From contig JAPLER010000154.1 in assembly GCA_026391115.1 (NCBI GenBank), forward strand, positions 1 through 6,817: a DNA stretch of 6,817 bases. Reading direction: 5' to 3'. The notes below the pieces were generated by a model that was not told where the DNA came from, did no database searches, and saw nothing but the letters and a program-made list of their open reading frames with translations. The stretch comes from Bacteroidota bacterium. Lineage in GTDB: Bacteria; Bacteroidota; Bacteroidia; Chitinophagales; Chitinophagaceae. Made by a program: the position numbers and the translations under genes. Below are positions 6,043 through 6,817 of the stretch, piece by piece (positions within the stretch are counted from its first letter, which is position 1; each line of letters begins with the position of its first letter).

Positions 6043-6817
6043 TATAGCACCACATTAATCATTTTACCTTTTACAAAAATGATTTTCTTGGGTTGATTTC
6101 CTTCCAGCCATTTTTTTACAATCTCGTTTTCTAAAACCACAGCTTCAATATCTGATTGTGCTGCATCAAGGCTGAAACTTAAAGTAGTTCTCATTTTACC
6201 ATTGATACTTACAGGATATTCTTTTTCACTTTCAACTAATAATTGTGGATTGAAAACAGGATAACTTGCATCTAAAATACTGCCTTCATTACCCAATACA
6301 CTCCACAATTCTTCTGCAATATGTGGGGCATAAGGTGTAAGCAAAATCAATACTTGCTCAAGGATTTGTTTTTTGTTGCACTTTAAATCTGCCAATTCAT
6401 TTACACAAACCATAAAAGCACTTACAGCTGTATTGTAGCTAAAACGCTCAGTGTCTTCATCAATCTTTTTAATGGTTTTGTGCAATACTTTTAGCTCATC
6501 AGCAGTTGGTGTATCGTTTGTCCAGATAGGTTTACCAGCAACAGTTTCATTATTTTTGAAAGAAGAATCGCTGTAAAACAAACGCCACATTTTTCTGATA
6601 AAACGATGCACACCTTCAATACCTTTTGTGTCCCAAGGTTTGCTTTGCTCTACAGGGCCCAAAAACATTTCATATATTCTAAATGTATCTGCACCATATT
6701 TATCACAAAGTTCATCTGGGTTTACAGTGTTGTATTTTGATTTGGACATTTTTTCTGTCTCAACACCACAGATGTAAGCCTCACCCCCAACCCCTCTCCT
6801 TTGGGAGAGGGGAGCAA
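6042..6817 (-). CDS. leuS: Leucyl-tRNA synthetase, C-terminal part (5' end beyond the window)
   Basis: The class I enzyme charges tRNA-Leu with leucine in the cytoplasm. The KMSKS catalytic loop is EKMSKSKYN, with the Met codon at 6749, and is followed by NPDELCDKYGADTFRIYEMFLGPVEQSKPWD, which is very typical of LeuRS. Next comes the helical anticodon-binding domain (RKMWRLFYS, SAFMVCVNEL, LLTPYAPHIAEELW). A short C-terminal domain follows (VSINGKMRTTLSFS to KKIIFVKGKMINVVL). The frame stays open upstream of KMSKS to the right edge and reads AYICGVETEKMSKS, preceded by residues encoded by the palindromic repeat at 6781-6817. The Met at 6749 is therefore internal and not the start. The gene is followed by the SH3-like gene with a one-base overlap. 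About two thirds of the enzyme, including the Rossmann fold and editing domain, is not in view. Confidence 0.93.
   Translation of the reverse strand, partial: APLSQRRGVGGEAYICGVETEKMSKSKYNTVNPDELCDKYGADTFRIYEMFLGPVEQSKPWDTKGIEGVHRFIRKMWRLFYSDSSFKNNETVAGKPIWTNDTPTADELKVLHKTIKKIDEDTERFSYNTAVSAFMVCVNELADLKCNKKQILEQVLILLTPYAPHIAEELWSVLGNEGSILDASYPVFNPQLLVESEKEYPVSINGKMRTTLSFSLDAAQSDIEAVVLENEIVKKWLEGNQPKKIIFVKGKMINVVL
6781..6817. repeat. GC-rich palindromic dispersed repeat inside leuS
   Basis: CCCCTCTCC (6791-6799) pairs with GGAGAGGGG (6804-6812) in a perfect 9-bp stem with a TTTG loop, preceded by TCACCCCCAA and followed by AGCAA. From general knowledge, this type of C-rich/G-rich palindrome with a TCACCCCC flank is dispersed in many Bacteroidota genomes. 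Only one copy is visible here and the right end is cut by the window edge. Read on the minus strand in the leuS frame it encodes APLSQRRGVGGEA without a stop. Confidence 0.7.

Noticed and set aside
6749..6750. Met at 6749 as the start of a short protein of 235 residues
   Set aside because: It is the Met of the KMSKS loop of leucyl-tRNA synthetase, and the frame is open upstream with native-looking residues.

Overview
The window looks like a chromosomal segment of an AT-rich member of the Bacteroidota. Chitinophagaceae-like relatives are my best guess, from recalled protein similarity only. Support for the phylum: lipid-free signal peptides ending in Ala-Gln or Ser-Gln, a TAnnTTTG promoter box with almost no Shine-Dalgarno sequences, a Bacteroidota-style surface protein with a C-terminal coiled coil, and a GC-rich palindromic repeat of a kind I associate with this phylum.

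Layout, left to right. (1) Minus strand, 1-1404: mmsA, a CoA-acylating methylmalonate-semialdehyde dehydrogenase. It is broken near 636 by a frame-changing internal deletion, but is otherwise clean on both sides. (2) A rho-independent terminator at 1501-1529 ends the next minus-strand gene, 1578-2522, a secreted coiled-coil protein. (3) A short divergent intergenic region carries a TAnnTTTG box almost touching the GTG start of an RsmF-type rRNA m5C methyltransferase (2633-4015, plus). That gene overlaps a secreted two-LysM protein with a double-psi-barrel-like tail (4002-4958, plus), so the two probably form an operon. (4) A perfect 20-bp hairpin (4971-5014) and an array of eleven 21-bp repeats (5026-5256) fill the space between convergent transcription units. 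(5) Minus strand: the 3' part of leuS (6042-6817, running off the right edge) overlaps by one base a secreted Ca-loop/SH3-like protein (5257-6042). The repeat array would lie in the 3' untranslated region of that operon.

Most of the window is ordinary housekeeping and envelope genes. The points that deserve a second look are the 21-bp tandem array with a possible four-unit (84-bp) higher-order period, the palindromic repeat that seems to be read in frame inside leuS just before the KMSKS loop, the single clean deletion in mmsA, and the apparently leaderless GTG start of the methyltransferase. I see no defence system, mobile element with a transposase, CRISPR array, tRNA or rRNA gene.
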